In this document: in pieces, positions 8,401 to 16,661 of the stretch
How positions within the stretch are numbered: the stretch's first letter is position 1
How the letters are laid out: each line of letters starts with the position of its first letter
Source: an uncultured Spirochaetaceae bacterium
Lineage (GTDB): Bacteria; Spirochaetota; Spirochaetia; Sphaerochaetales; Sphaerochaetaceae
DNA: 64,000 nucleotides
NCBI GenBank assembly: GCA_944389025.1
Contig: CALXKU010000001.1
Location: 62,001 to 126,000 of the forward strand
Reading direction: 5' to 3'
Translations under genes and position numbers: made by a program
The notes under the pieces: model-generated
What the model was told of the DNA's origin: nothing
Database searches by the model: none
The model's input: only the letters and a program-made list of their open reading frames with translations

Positions 8401-8474
8401 TACGCCTGATTGGGATCGAACCAATCACCTACTGCTTAGAAGGCAGTTGCTCTATCCAAATGAGCTACAGGCGC
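8401..8474 (-). tRNA. tRNA-Arg (anticodon TCT)
   Basis: A 74-nt cloverleaf on the minus strand. The acceptor strands GCGCCTG and CAGGCGT pair (G-T closing pair), the anticodon stem is CTGCC/GGCAG-like around loop TTCTAAG with TCT at 34-36, and the T-arm carries GGTTCGATCC. CCA is not encoded. It reads AGA codons. A promoter lies immediately upstream and a strong terminator downstream, so it is a single-gene transcript. Confidence 0.95.
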
Positions 8475-8498
8475 AAGTGAATTTTTTAAACCTCATAC

Positions 8499-8527
8499 AA
8501 TATATTGATTTTATCCTACAAATTCAA
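8499..8527 (-). promoter_or_regulatory. Promoter of tRNA-Arg
   Basis: On the minus strand TTGAAT (8527-8522), a 17-nt spacer and TATATT (8504-8499), about 25 nt before the tRNA 5' end. Spacing is canonical. Confidence 0.65.
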
Positions 8528-8535
8528 CCCCCTTT

Positions 8536-8793
8536 TGTTCTTTTTCATTACAAATCTATCTTAAATCAGTTATCTGTCGAGAGCAACTCTGTGCGTGGGT
8601 AGGCCTATTCCTTCATGGCATAGAGGATTCTGCCCGGCAAGAGCAGTAAAGAGATAACCTTGCTCCACGTGAGAGCTGTGTGTTTTTGAATTATTGATTG
8701 AATCGGATTGGAACGGATTGTAGAACATTTATAAATATAAAGTTTTATTGACGGAACGTCATGAATCCAACAATCGTCTGCCGTTTTTTTAGT
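8536..8793 (+). ncRNA. Candidate structured non-coding RNA
   Basis: This 319-bp gene-free stretch (8475-8793) holds a promoter-like TTGTTC-N16-TATCTT (8536-8562) and ends in a T-run (8784-8790) after a weak ACGG/CCGT stem. Between them, from about 8568, are many complementary segments: CTCT..CGTGG (8587-8598) with CCACG..AGAG (8665-8675), GAGCAA (8581) with TTGCTC (8660), and GTTATC (8569) with GATAAC (8653). These cannot all form at once. I found no match to 6S, SRP, RNase P, tmRNA or a common riboswitch. There is no convincing ORF. Confidence 0.35.
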
Positions 8794-9603
8794 TCAGCCT
8801 TCCATCAGCTCGATTTCTCCGGTTCTCGGAACGCTGCTGCTTATGATATAGCGGTATTTTTCTTCCCTTATGTAACTTGCATAGGTGTGCCCAAGTGAGA
8901 TGTAGCCGACGACATTGGTAGTCGATTCATGGGAGTTCATATCAGGGTATATGTTCTGTATGAAAGAGAATTCGGATTCGCCTCTCTCCCCGTCCCTTGT
9001 CGTGAAGCTCTGAAACAGCTCGAAAAGTGGCCTGGTCACATATGCACCGATTCTGAGTGTTGTATGAACATCCGCCGTTATTCTGAAACCGAAATCTATA
9101 TCCGTTGATACCAGATACGAGAGCATCGTATCACGCAATGAGGCATCTGTAATGTATGTCAGCCAGTCGATTTCCGCCTTGAGTCCGACTCCCATGTACC
9201 ATGAGAGGTCTGGGGAGATTATTTTCCTGAATGCCGGCCCGATTGCTACTAGGAACTTGTATTCTCTTATCCCTCTATCAAGCTGGTTCTCATCGAAAAG
9301 CCCCTGTCCAGAATCTCCAAAGGAATCAGAATGGCTGTCGCCTGTATTTCCGACAAGATCATCAAGGGTATAGAGGAGTGTGGAATAAGGGGCCTGTATG
9401 CCAAGGCGCAGAAAAAGACCTGTTGTCATGTCCCCGAAATAGCCGTATCCGGTGTAATCGAATCCTATTCTCTCCGAATCTGATATCGCAATTGATTCCG
9501 CAACTGAGCTGAAGAAGGTAAAGTCATAACCTAAGAATAAGGCTGCGGCTAGGTTGAAGGAGAGAAGGGTGTTGAATATCAGGAGAGTAATAACCTTCTT
9601 CAT
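8794..9603 (-). CDS. Uncharacterised exported protein, beta-barrel-like
   Basis: A 269-residue protein with a clear signal peptide (MKKVITLLIFNTLLSFNLAA) and no recognised domain. The mature part alternates hydrophobic and polar residues in strand-like runs with frequent Gly, Tyr and Phe, as in spirochaetal outer-membrane proteins, similar in character to the protein at 4857 though not obviously its paralogue. It is monocistronic, followed by the candidate RNA on the opposite strand. Location in the outer membrane is an inference. Confidence 0.55.
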   Translation of the reverse strand: MKKVITLLIFNTLLSFNLAAALFLGYDFTFFSSVAESIAISDSERIGFDYTGYGYFGDMTTGLFLRLGIQAPYSTLLYTLDDLVGNTGDSHSDSFGDSGQGLFDENQLDRGIREYKFLVAIGPAFRKIISPDLSWYMGVGLKAEIDWLTYITDASLRDTMLSYLVSTDIDFGFRITADVHTTLRIGAYVTRPLFELFQSFTTRDGERGESEFSFIQNIYPDMNSHESTTNVVGYISLGHTYASYIREEKYRYIISSSVPRTGEIELMEG

Positions 9604-9652
9604 GATGGAAATTATAACAATTTTTCTACTTTTTTGACATATTGGAACGGAA

Positions 9653-9682
9653 ATAAAAAACTGGTACCATCAAGATACCAGT
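9653..9682 (-). terminator. Terminator of tRNA-Pro
   Basis: A perfect 7-bp stem on the minus strand, ACTGGTA (9682-9676) with TACCAGT (9666-9660), 9-nt loop, then TTTTTTA. It begins 5 nt after the tRNA. Confidence 0.85.
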
Positions 9683-9687
9683 AAAAG

Positions 9688-9760
9688 TCGGGATGAATGG
9701 ACTCGAACCATCGATATCCTGCTCCCAAAGCAGGCGCCATAGCCGCTAGGCGACATCCCG
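9688..9760 (-). tRNA. tRNA-Pro (anticodon TGG)
   Basis: A 73-nt minus-strand cloverleaf. CGGGATG and CATCCCG form the acceptor, CCTGC-TTTGGGA-GCAGG the anticodon arm with TGG, and GGTTCGAGTCC the T-arm. The initial C and G-rich acceptor are typical of tRNA-Pro. CCA is not encoded. Confidence 0.95.
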
Positions 9761-9787
9761 GACAACGAGAGAGATGATAAAACAAAA

Positions 9788-10411
9788 ATGGAAAAGAAGT
9801 CAATAGAGATTTTCAATAAACTGAACGAGGCGTATCCAGAAAAGATAGAGTTCATAACAGTGCGTGACCCTTTCCGCTTTCTTTGTGCGGTAATCCTCTC
9901 CGCATCTTCTACCGACCGGGAAGCAATGAGGGCAGAGGAGCGTCTTCATGAAAGATACCCTGATCCTGCTAGTATTGCAGAGGCATCCCTAGAGGAGATA
10001 GGCTCTCTCATAAGGAGTGCCGGACTATATAGGAATAAGGCGAGGAGCATAAAGTCTCTTGCAATGGTTGTAGTGGAGAAGGGATGCATTCCTGAGAGCA
10101 TTGAGGAGCTTACCAGGATTCCTGGAATCGGTGTTAAAACTGCAAATTGCTACCTTGTCGATATCCTGAGGCGTCCCGGGGTTATAGTGGATACCCATTT
10201 TGCAAGGGTGGTCTACCGTCTTGGACTTACAACTACAAATGACAGGGATAAGGTCTACGCTGAGATTAGGAAAAGTTTTGATGAGACGATGTGGTCAAGG
10301 CTTAGCATGACCGCAAATCTTCATGGACGGCTCATTTGCAAGGCACGCTCCCCTGAGTGCGATGCATGCCTACTTTCTTCTATCTGCCCGTCGAGAGCTT
10401 CTTTCTCTTGA
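9788..10411 (+). CDS. nth: Endonuclease III (base-excision DNA glycosylase/AP lyase)
   Basis: A 207-residue HhH-GPD glycosylase that removes oxidised pyrimidines. The helix-hairpin-helix LTRIPGIGVKTAN (about 108-120) contains the catalytic Lys, VDTHFARVV the catalytic Asp, and the C-terminus the [4Fe-4S] ligands with Cys-x6-Cys-x2-Cys-x5-Cys spacing. Length is normal. The start lies 28 nt from the tRNA-Pro 5' end on the other strand, without a clear Shine-Dalgarno. It converges with the gene at 10380 by a 32-bp overlap. Confidence 0.95.
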   Translation: MEKKSIEIFNKLNEAYPEKIEFITVRDPFRFLCAVILSASSTDREAMRAEERLHERYPDPASIAEASLEEIGSLIRSAGLYRNKARSIKSLAMVVVEKGCIPESIEELTRIPGIGVKTANCYLVDILRRPGVIVDTHFARVVYRLGLTTTNDRDKVYAEIRKSFDETMWSRLSMTANLHGRLICKARSPECDACLLSSICPSRASFS

Positions 10412-10814
10412 TTATCCTGAATGTGTGATCTGTGAATGAGGCGACTGCGATCGAATCAATCCTGATTCTCCCGATGTCAATCGGGTATGGTGATGCCTCA
10501 TCTTTCATATCGAGATGAAGTCCTGTCGGCATCTCTTCCAGCCCTAGAGCTCTCTGTATCGCGCTAAGTGCATCATTTTCGGCAAGAGAGAAATATGTGC
10601 CGTATCTGTTTACCCCTGTCTTCCCATCGGGATGGAAAGCCTCCGGCAGGATAATATGAGCTCTGATGTCGCTCTCTGGACCAAGGACAATGACCGGCTC
10701 GAAAAGATAGACGCTTTTCTCCCCTGTATCCCTGAAATAAGAGGTGTATAATTTCCTTGCTTTGAGCCGTTCATCCTCTTTCAAGCAAAGTACAGTTATT
10801 TTCTCGTTTTCCAT
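10380..10814 (-). CDS. Hypothetical protein, 144 residues
   Basis: No family recognised. A soluble, mixed alpha/beta-type sequence without signal peptide or membrane segment. Evidence for a real gene: GGAGG directly before the ATG, a TATAAT box 7 nt upstream of the ATG, and a protein composition unlike a shadow frame. Its 3' end overlaps nth by 32 bp in convergent orientation. It is divergent from vsr, sharing a 58-bp intergenic region. Confidence 0.65.
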   Translation of the reverse strand: MENEKITVLCLKEDERLKARKLYTSYFRDTGEKSVYLFEPVIVLGPESDIRAHIILPEAFHPDGKTGVNRYGTYFSLAENDALSAIQRALGLEEMPTGLHLDMKDEASPYPIDIGRIRIDSIAVASFTDHTFRIIKRKKLSTGR

Positions 10815-10821
10815 GCCTCCG

Positions 10822-10866
10822 ATTATAAAAAAACAGGGTGCGATGCCTCAATAGTGGGGGTATAAT
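10822..10866. promoter_or_regulatory. Divergent promoter region of the 10380 gene and vsr
   Basis: Minus strand: TATAAT (10827-10822) 7 nt before the 10814 start, the gap containing GGAGG. Plus strand: TATAAT (10861-10866) ending 6 nt before the vsr ATG with no Shine-Dalgarno. Confidence 0.6.
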
Positions 10867-10872
10867 TTCCTC

Positions 10873-11322
10873 ATGGATATTCTCTCTCAAGAGGACAGAA
10901 GCATCATAATGGGCCGCATTAGAGCACGTGATACTGGCATTGAGGTGTTTCTGCGTCATTATCTCTTCGCACTTGGCTATCGTTATAGGAAAAACGATAA
11001 GCGCTATCCGGGAAGGCCTGACATAGTGCTTCCCAGATACAGGGTCGCAATTTACGTGAACGGCTGTTTCTGGCATGGCCATGGCTGTGCTCTTGACAGT
11101 GAGGTAAAAAGCAATACGGAATTTTGGAGAGAGAAGATCAGACGTAACAAGGAAAGAGATGAGAGAAATCATCGGGATATGATGGCCCTTGGCTTTCGTG
11201 TCATTGTCGTGTGGGAATGCGCTTTTAGGGCAAACAAAGAAATACTGCCCATCCTTCTTTCCCTTGAGGAGGAGATCAGGAAGGGCAGTAACAGTTATGT
11301 GGAATTCCCTTTTCAGCTATAG
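10873..11322 (+). CDS. vsr: Very short patch repair (Vsr) endonuclease
   Basis: A 149-residue mismatch endonuclease that nicks 5' of T in T:G mismatches created by deamination of 5-methylcytosine. The family core is intact: MGRIRARDTGIE near residue 14, PGRPDIVLP with the catalytic Asp, and VNGCFWHGHGC with structural zinc ligands. Vsr genes normally sit beside a C5-cytosine methyltransferase; none is present within this window on either side. A perfect TATAAT ends 6 nt before the ATG. Its stop overlaps the 3' end of ppk. Confidence 0.95.
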   Translation: MDILSQEDRSIIMGRIRARDTGIEVFLRHYLFALGYRYRKNDKRYPGRPDIVLPRYRVAIYVNGCFWHGHGCALDSEVKSNTEFWREKIRRNKERDERNHRDMMALGFRVIVVWECAFRANKEILPILLSLEEEIRKGSNSYVEFPFQL

Positions 11323-13379
11323 CAGTTGTTGTTCTTGAGGCATTCCTCCTGACTGTCGATAGGGCTTGAAAGGGTTTCAATCTTGCTATAGCTTCCATCG
11401 CTATTAAGTCTTCTGCCTTTGACTGTATCGCTAAGGATAAGTGTGAGCAGTGACTTTATTTTCCTGTGGACAGTCCTGTCGAGGACAGGAGCTGCGATTT
11501 CAACCCTTTTGCTGATGTTCCTCGTCATCAGGTCCGCAGATCCTATGTAAAGCCTCTCATCCTTACCGCTACCGAACGAGTATATCCTTGAATGCTCTAA
11601 GAATCTTCCGACTATGCTTATTACGCTGATATTCTCAGTACTGCCTTTGACACCTGGAAGAAGACAGCATATTCCTCTCACGCAGAGATAAATCTTCACC
11701 CCTTTCTGGCTTGCCTCGACAAGTTTTTCTATCATGTCACGATCGGTAAGGCTGTTCATTTTCGCCATAATAAGGCCGTTTTCCCCTTTCTCTATCTCCC
11801 TGTCAATCTCTGCGATAAGGCCTTTCTTAAGCCCTGATGGAGCGACAAGAAGACGCTTGTACTCCCCGTCAAGATTCAGTATGGCAAGATTGCGGAAGAA
11901 TGCGACTCCGTCTTCTCCTATCTCCCTGTTGCTCGTGATGATGTTTAAGTCGGTATACTGCTTGCTCGTTCCCTCATTGTAGTTTCCGGTCCCGATATGT
12001 GTTATATATGATACCTTTCCGTCCTTTTCTCTCGTAATGCTTATGATCTTGCTATGCACCTTGTAATCGCCGAGACCGTAGAAGACCGTGCACCCCGCAT
12101 CCCTTAGCTGGTTCGCGTAATAAAGGTTGTTCTCCTCGTCGAATCTTGCACATAGCTCCATTACCGCTGTCACATCCTTTCCTTTCTCTGCAGCACGCAA
12201 AAGGGCGTTCGCTATTCTGGAATGATCCATCAGACGGTATATCGTTATCTTTATGTTCGTTACGTACGGATCTTCCCCAGCCTGCTCTAAAAGCGTTATG
12301 AGAGTGTCCATGCTATCATAAGGGTAGGAGAGGAATATGTCCTTTTTCTCAATGTAATTGAGTAGATTGACATTCTTCAGGTGAGGATCCATCTGTGGCT
12401 TGAAAGGTCTGTACTGAAGACTCTTGAGAACATCCGGGGTGAAATACTGACCGATCTTGAATAGGAACTTGTAATCAAAACATGATTTGCATTCGAAAAT
12501 GCGGTTCTTTCTGATTCCTACCTGCTTAGCTATGTAGTTCTTTATTTCCTCGGATGCGCAGTTGATCTCGATGCGAACCGGTGAGAGGTTCGTTCTTTCC
12601 TCGATTTTCATTTTTATCAGCTTGGAGAAATCGAAATTGTACTCGACATCAGCCTCTTCCATACTGGCTTCGAAATCCGCGTTCCTCGTAATTCTTATGA
12701 GGGCCTTCTCCTTGACGCTGTAACCGGGGAATGCAAGGTGTCCAAAAAGATAGAGAAGCTCCTCGGAGAGAATGATATGTATCTTCTTTCCCCCGTCTAT
12801 CCTGTATATCCTCTCCACATTCGGGGAGAGGGCTATGACACCGAACATCTGTCTTCCGTTTCGCTCCAGAAGGAGCACCATGTATGTTCTCAGGTTCTGG
12901 AAGCGAATCATCGGGTGTTTCTGGTCCAGAACAAGGGGGTTGATCCTTGGAAGAATGTACTCTGAGAAGTGTTCAAGACATTTCGTCTTCTGCTTCTGGC
13001 TCAGCTCATCAGATTTGAGTATGCTGAGCCCCTTGTTGTACAGGTCCGAGCGTAGGAAGTTGAATGTGTGATCGGCTCTCTTGTACAGCCTGGGGTATAT
13101 GGAGAGGATCGCTTCTATCTGTTCATCGGCTGTGAGTCCTGTCTTGTTCTCGGTCTCATCGGGTGCTGATAGCCTCTGGTTCTCAAGACTTCCAAGGCGC
13201 ACCATCGTGAATTCATCAAGATTGCTTTTGAATATTGAAAGGAACTTGCATCGTTCAAGCAGGGGGTTCGTCAGGTCCATGGCCTGATCGAGAACCCTGT
13301 CATTGAACTCAAGCCAGGAGTATTCCCTGTTTATTGTGTGTCCTTTTATCAGTTTTGAAAGGAATTTGTTCTGAGCCAT
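11313..13379 (-). CDS. ppk: Polyphosphate kinase 1
   Basis: A 688-residue PPK1 that reversibly transfers the gamma phosphate of ATP to polyphosphate. The N domain starts with the standard REYSWLEFNDRVL, and the catalytic phospholipase-D-like domains include DYKVHSKIISI (autophosphorylated His region) and LMTRNISKRVEIAAPV. Length is typical. It is the last gene of the run pfkA-ppx-ppk; ppx ends 4 nt upstream and contributes GAGG as ribosome site. The pairing with ppx makes a polyphosphate synthesis/degradation module. Confidence 0.97.
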   Translation of the reverse strand: MAQNKFLSKLIKGHTINREYSWLEFNDRVLDQAMDLTNPLLERCKFLSIFKSNLDEFTMVRLGSLENQRLSAPDETENKTGLTADEQIEAILSIYPRLYKRADHTFNFLRSDLYNKGLSILKSDELSQKQKTKCLEHFSEYILPRINPLVLDQKHPMIRFQNLRTYMVLLLERNGRQMFGVIALSPNVERIYRIDGGKKIHIILSEELLYLFGHLAFPGYSVKEKALIRITRNADFEASMEEADVEYNFDFSKLIKMKIEERTNLSPVRIEINCASEEIKNYIAKQVGIRKNRIFECKSCFDYKFLFKIGQYFTPDVLKSLQYRPFKPQMDPHLKNVNLLNYIEKKDIFLSYPYDSMDTLITLLEQAGEDPYVTNIKITIYRLMDHSRIANALLRAAEKGKDVTAVMELCARFDEENNLYYANQLRDAGCTVFYGLGDYKVHSKIISITREKDGKVSYITHIGTGNYNEGTSKQYTDLNIITSNREIGEDGVAFFRNLAILNLDGEYKRLLVAPSGLKKGLIAEIDREIEKGENGLIMAKMNSLTDRDMIEKLVEASQKGVKIYLCVRGICCLLPGVKGSTENISVISIVGRFLEHSRIYSFGSGKDERLYIGSADLMTRNISKRVEIAAPVLDRTVHRKIKSLLTLILSDTVKGRRLNSDGSYSKIETLSSPIDSQEECLKNNNCYS

Positions 13380-13382
13380 ATA

Positions 13383-14318
13383 TCAGCCTCTCTCTTCTCT
13401 CTTGAGGGGTGTCGCTTGAATCTCCCCTTTTCTTAACAGCTTGAGAAATCCCTCCTTGACGCCATAACTGGAAACGGTGATGTTACCTATGTTGAAGTAT
13501 TTCAGCATGACCTTCAGACATATCGCGCTTGGAACGATGAGATGGATTTTTTCCGGAACGTTCTTGATTATCAGTGCGTTCCTTCTCTTATCATCCATCA
13601 GCACCTTTATCAGTTTTTTAAGCTTCTTATACTGCATGAGCCGCTCATGCGCCTGAGGCACGTCATAATAATCCTGATAGATCTTATATAGGGCGTTCAT
13701 ATTGCTTCCTGAGAGGATGGCGTTCTCCATCTCCTGCTTCTCCACATGATCTCTGAGCATTCCTTTCACGAAGGCCTTGATCTCCGCCTCTTCCTCCTTT
13801 GTCGGGTAGACATCCTTCACGAAAGAACTCCTTATCGTGCTGCTTCCGAAATCAAGGCTGATCATATCGTTCTCATAAGGGTGGGAGAAATCGCAGATTT
13901 CAGTGCTTGTCCCACCTATGTCGAAGAGGACGGCCTTTTCCAGCATCTTGTAATTCTCATTTGCGTACAGTGCCGCATAGGCCTCCTCCTTGCCGCTTAA
14001 GGAGGTGATGGATAGTCCAGTTTTATCTTTAAGGATTTCCGTCACCTCATCAGCGTTCCGTATGTTCCTTAGCAGTGTCGTACTTATGCCATAGATCTCA
14101 TCAACTTCCATGTTCCTAGCGCTTTCGATGAGCTCAAGGGCTTCGGATACTATCTTGCTGATTCCCTTATCCGTAAGTTTTTCCTTCTTGTTGACCATGT
14201 CTCCGATAAGGATTGGACGGTATGTCTTGAAAACGATTTCAAGACGTCCCATCTGCTCATTTGCAACCAGAAGGGACAGACTGGTTCTTGAAAAGTCTAT
14301 AACAGCGTACTTTTTCAC
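13383..14318 (-). CDS. ppx: Ppx/GppA-family exopolyphosphatase
   Basis: A 311-residue ASKHA-fold phosphatase containing only the N-terminal catalytic module, without the HD-like C-terminal domain of long Ppx. AVIDFSRTSLSLLV is the phosphate-1 region and VLFDIGGTSTEICDF the phosphate-2 loop. It likely hydrolyses polyphosphate ends (ppk follows) or pppGpp. The start is GTG at 14318, sharing one base with the pfkA stop (TAGTG). Canonical Asp-Xaa-Gly-Ser-Asn/Thr at the start reads DFSRTS, slightly degenerate. Confidence 0.87.
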   Translation of the reverse strand: MKKYAVIDFSRTSLSLLVANEQMGRLEIVFKTYRPILIGDMVNKKEKLTDKGISKIVSEALELIESARNMEVDEIYGISTTLLRNIRNADEVTEILKDKTGLSITSLSGKEEAYAALYANENYKMLEKAVLFDIGGTSTEICDFSHPYENDMISLDFGSSTIRSSFVKDVYPTKEEEAEIKAFVKGMLRDHVEKQEMENAILSGSNMNALYKIYQDYYDVPQAHERLMQYKKLKKLIKVLMDDKRRNALIIKNVPEKIHLIVPSAICLKVMLKYFNIGNITVSSYGVKEGFLKLLRKGEIQATPLKREERG

Positions 14319-15406
14319 TACCTGATCTCCTTGAATTTCTTTCCGTCCCCGAAGGATATTCCAATGGAGCGTGCAACATCAACCATCTGATGGTCTGCTG
14401 GCACGAACTTTGTCTTTCCTGCGATGGATGAAAGCCTGTTGTATGTTATCTGGTTGTTCTCCATTGCGACAGTTGTTCCGTAGATTCCGTCTTTCGCGAG
14501 TTTGCCCGCAAATGATCCAAGCTCTGTTGAGAGCAGCCTGTCATACGGGCTCGGATTTCCACCTCTCTGAAGATGTCCAGGGACAACAACCCTTGTTTCA
14601 ACGTTCGCATGCTCCCCGATATACTCGGCAAGAGCGTTCGTTATCGTCGCATCCCCACCGCGCTTTTCAAGTCTCTCCTGCTTCTTCATCTTGCTCTCAT
14701 CATGGGTCATCGCACCTTCTGCGATAGCAATGATGTTGAAAGTCTTTCCGCTGTCGAGACGGTGTTTGACGGTCTTGACGACTTCCTCCGGTTCGAACGG
14801 AATTTCCGGAATCAGAATAATATCCGCACCACCCGCGATCCCAGAATAGAGCGTAAGCCAGCCAACCTTGTTACCCATTATTTCGATAAGCATCGTTCGC
14901 CCGTGGCTTGCTGCGGTCGTATGGATCCTGTCTATGCATTCGGTGGCGATGTCCACTGCGGTATGGAAGCCGAAAGTGACATCTGTACCATAGATATCAT
15001 TATCAATAGTCTTTGGAATACCTATGACATTCAATCCGTTCTCGGAAAGAAGTCCCGCTGTTTTATGCGTTCCTGCTCCCCCGAGGGTAACAAGAAGGTC
15101 AAGCCCCATCTTCTTATAATTCTTCTTCATCAGATCCAGCCTGCTCTGTCCGTTCTGGTCTTCAACAGTCATCTGTTTGAAAGGCTGCCTGCTGGTTCCG
15201 AGTATCGTTCCTCCCACGTTAAGGATACCGGAGAAATCTGATTCTTTGAGATTCTTAGCTTCCCCTGTGATAAGACCGCCATAACCGTCTGATATACCGA
15301 TGATCTCAACCTTCGGTATATTGTTGTACACATACTTTGCAAAGCCTCTGATAACAGCATTGAGACCGGGGCAGTCGCCACCGCTTGTCAGGATACCAAT
15401 TTTCAT
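14318..15406 (-). CDS. pfkA: 6-phosphofructokinase
   Basis: A 362-residue PFK that phosphorylates fructose 6-phosphate in glycolysis. Landmarks are GILTSGGDCPGLN at the N-terminus, LGTSRQPF, TLGGAGTHKTA, PKTIDNDIYGTD and MGNKVGWLTL. At the donor-determining positions it has Gly (position 104 by Escherichia coli numbering) together with Lys at position 124, a combination found in some actinomycete ATP enzymes, so ATP versus pyrophosphate is not settled. I chose the start at 15406 because GAGGTG precedes it by 6 nt and the protein begins MKIGILTSGG; upstream residues in frame are not conserved. Confidence 0.93.
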   Translation of the reverse strand: MKIGILTSGGDCPGLNAVIRGFAKYVYNNIPKVEIIGISDGYGGLITGEAKNLKESDFSGILNVGGTILGTSRQPFKQMTVEDQNGQSRLDLMKKNYKKMGLDLLVTLGGAGTHKTAGLLSENGLNVIGIPKTIDNDIYGTDVTFGFHTAVDIATECIDRIHTTAASHGRTMLIEIMGNKVGWLTLYSGIAGGADIILIPEIPFEPEEVVKTVKHRLDSGKTFNIIAIAEGAMTHDESKMKKQERLEKRGGDATITNALAEYIGEHANVETRVVVPGHLQRGGNPSPYDRLLSTELGSFAGKLAKDGIYGTTVAMENNQITYNRLSSIAGKTKFVPADHQMVDVARSIGISFGDGKKFKEIR

Positions 15407-15487
15407 AATTACACCTCGTTTTGTTTTGAACTTTAAAATAGTATACAACGCAAATTAAGAGTTTGTGAAAAATACTTTGACTCTCTG

Positions 15488-16258
15488 TTAAATCAGGTTG
15501 AAATGCGTAAGGGCATTGTAAATGCCGTCATCATCTATGTCCGTTGTGACATAAGACGCGCTATTTTTAACATCCTCCTCCGCATTTCCCATTGCAACAG
15601 AGTAGGGGGAAAGGCGGAGCATCGGTATGTCATTCATCCCGTCTCCGAAAGTTATTATCTCATCTCTTGAGATATTGAGCCTCTCAAGCAGGGCCTCTAT
15701 GCCCTTGTCCTTACCGCCGTATTCGGGAATCACATCAACGCTTTTCAAGTTCCACCATACAGCTTTCGCATTAAGCCTTTCAGTAACGCTCTCAATTTCT
15801 TCCTTGCTCCCATAGCAGATGAGTTGGTAAAGGGGTTTGCCCTTAAGAGTATCAACGCGAGGCAGTGGTATCGAGACTGCAGCGTTAGCCGATATCGCAG
15901 CCTCGGTTATGGTGTTCAGGTAGATATCATCCTCTTCGATTGCCATGATGGCAATTTTCTTTTGCTTAAACAAATCTTCGATTGCAGCTATGTCATCGCT
16001 TTTGAAAGGAAAAGCCTTTACAAGGCGACCTTCACTGTCCCTGATCATCTGTCCGTTTAACGTAATGGTATAATCGAATTGCAGTGAGGCCAAATTCACC
16101 CTTCGCACTTCCTGGTCATGACGACCTGTGCAGATTGCGGTTATTATTCCATTTTCCCTGAGCAGGGCGATTGCTTTTTCCGTTGAAGGTGGCACATGAC
16201 CGCTCTTATGTGAAAAGAGGGTCCCATCGATGTCGAAGAATGCGGCTTTTATTGTCAT
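15488..16258 (-). CDS. Cof/YidA-type HAD-superfamily phosphatase
   Basis: A 256-residue HAD hydrolase: AAFFDIDGTLFS (nucleophile Asp) at the start, AICTGR motif II, and GDGMNDIPML motif IV, with a type IIB cap between. Members dephosphorylate sugar phosphates, FMN or PLP; the substrate is unknown. Its ATG overlaps the stop of the xre gene by four bases, so the two are cotranslated. Confidence 0.88.
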   Translation of the reverse strand: MTIKAAFFDIDGTLFSHKSGHVPPSTEKAIALLRENGIITAICTGRHDQEVRRVNLASLQFDYTITLNGQMIRDSEGRLVKAFPFKSDDIAAIEDLFKQKKIAIMAIEEDDIYLNTITEAAISANAAVSIPLPRVDTLKGKPLYQLICYGSKEEIESVTERLNAKAVWWNLKSVDVIPEYGGKDKGIEALLERLNISRDEIITFGDGMNDIPMLRLSPYSVAMGNAEEDVKNSASYVTTDIDDDGIYNALTHFNLI

Positions 16259-16572
16259 AACTTCTTAATATATTCGCTTATTTGCTTCAGTTTTTCCATA
16301 TCAAGCATGTCAAGATCTTTCAGAATGCTTTTCAAAAGACTATCCCTGTTACGCTTTTCTCCCTCACCGCTTAATATCCATGTGTTTGAATATCCGTATA
16401 TGTGCTCGATAAGGATAGCTAGTGTCGGGGATATGAGTTCCTTTTTACCATGGATAATCATGGAGATGTAGTTTGGCGTCACACCTAAGGATTTTGCGAA
16501 AGTAGCCTGTTTCAGGCCGCATTCCTCTATGATCGTTTCCATCCGTTCAGCAAGGGTAGTTTCATTTAGCAT
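16255..16572 (-). CDS. XRE-family helix-turn-helix regulator
   Basis: A 105-residue DNA-binding protein. Residues about 20-55 (GLKQATFAKSLGVTPNYISMIIHG) form a standard XRE HTH, followed by a helical region typical of the short Cro/C1-like regulators. An extended -10 (TGCTATATT) ends 6 nt before the ATG without a Shine-Dalgarno, implying leaderless translation. It is coupled to the HAD phosphatase gene. Targets are unknown. Confidence 0.85.
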   Translation of the reverse strand: MLNETTLAERMETIIEECGLKQATFAKSLGVTPNYISMIIHGKKELISPTLAILIEHIYGYSNTWILSGEGEKRNRDSLLKSILKDLDMLDMEKLKQISEYIKKL

Positions 16573-16578
16573 AATATA

Positions 16579-16587
16579 AATATAGCA
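16579..16587 (-). promoter_or_regulatory. Extended -10 of the xre-HAD operon
   Basis: TGCTATATT on the minus strand, 6 nt before the xre start codon, same sequence and spacing as at 4842-4850. Confidence 0.55.
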
Positions 16588-16625
16588 TGCTTAGTCATAG
16601 CAGATAGCATTTTCTTCCGTGTTCA

Positions 16626-16653
16626 TTGAAAAAACATCTTTGCTGGATATAAT
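16626..16653 (+). promoter_or_regulatory. Promoter of the M18 aminopeptidase gene
   Basis: TTGAAA (16626-16631), 16-nt spacer, TATAAT (16648-16653), ending 8 nt before the ATG. No ribosome binding site in the gap. Confidence 0.65.
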
Positions 16654-16661
16654 GACATGAT

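Noticed and set aside
8696-8720. Short direct repeat CGGATTGGAACGGATTG as an iteron or attachment site
   Set aside because: Only two 7-bp units; no integrase, replication gene or tRNA-end duplication accompanies it.
10771-11172. Minus-strand frame of 133 codons over vsr
   Set aside because: It lies wholly antisense to a clear vsr gene and overlaps its promoter; its protein resembles no family. Shadow of real coding sequence.
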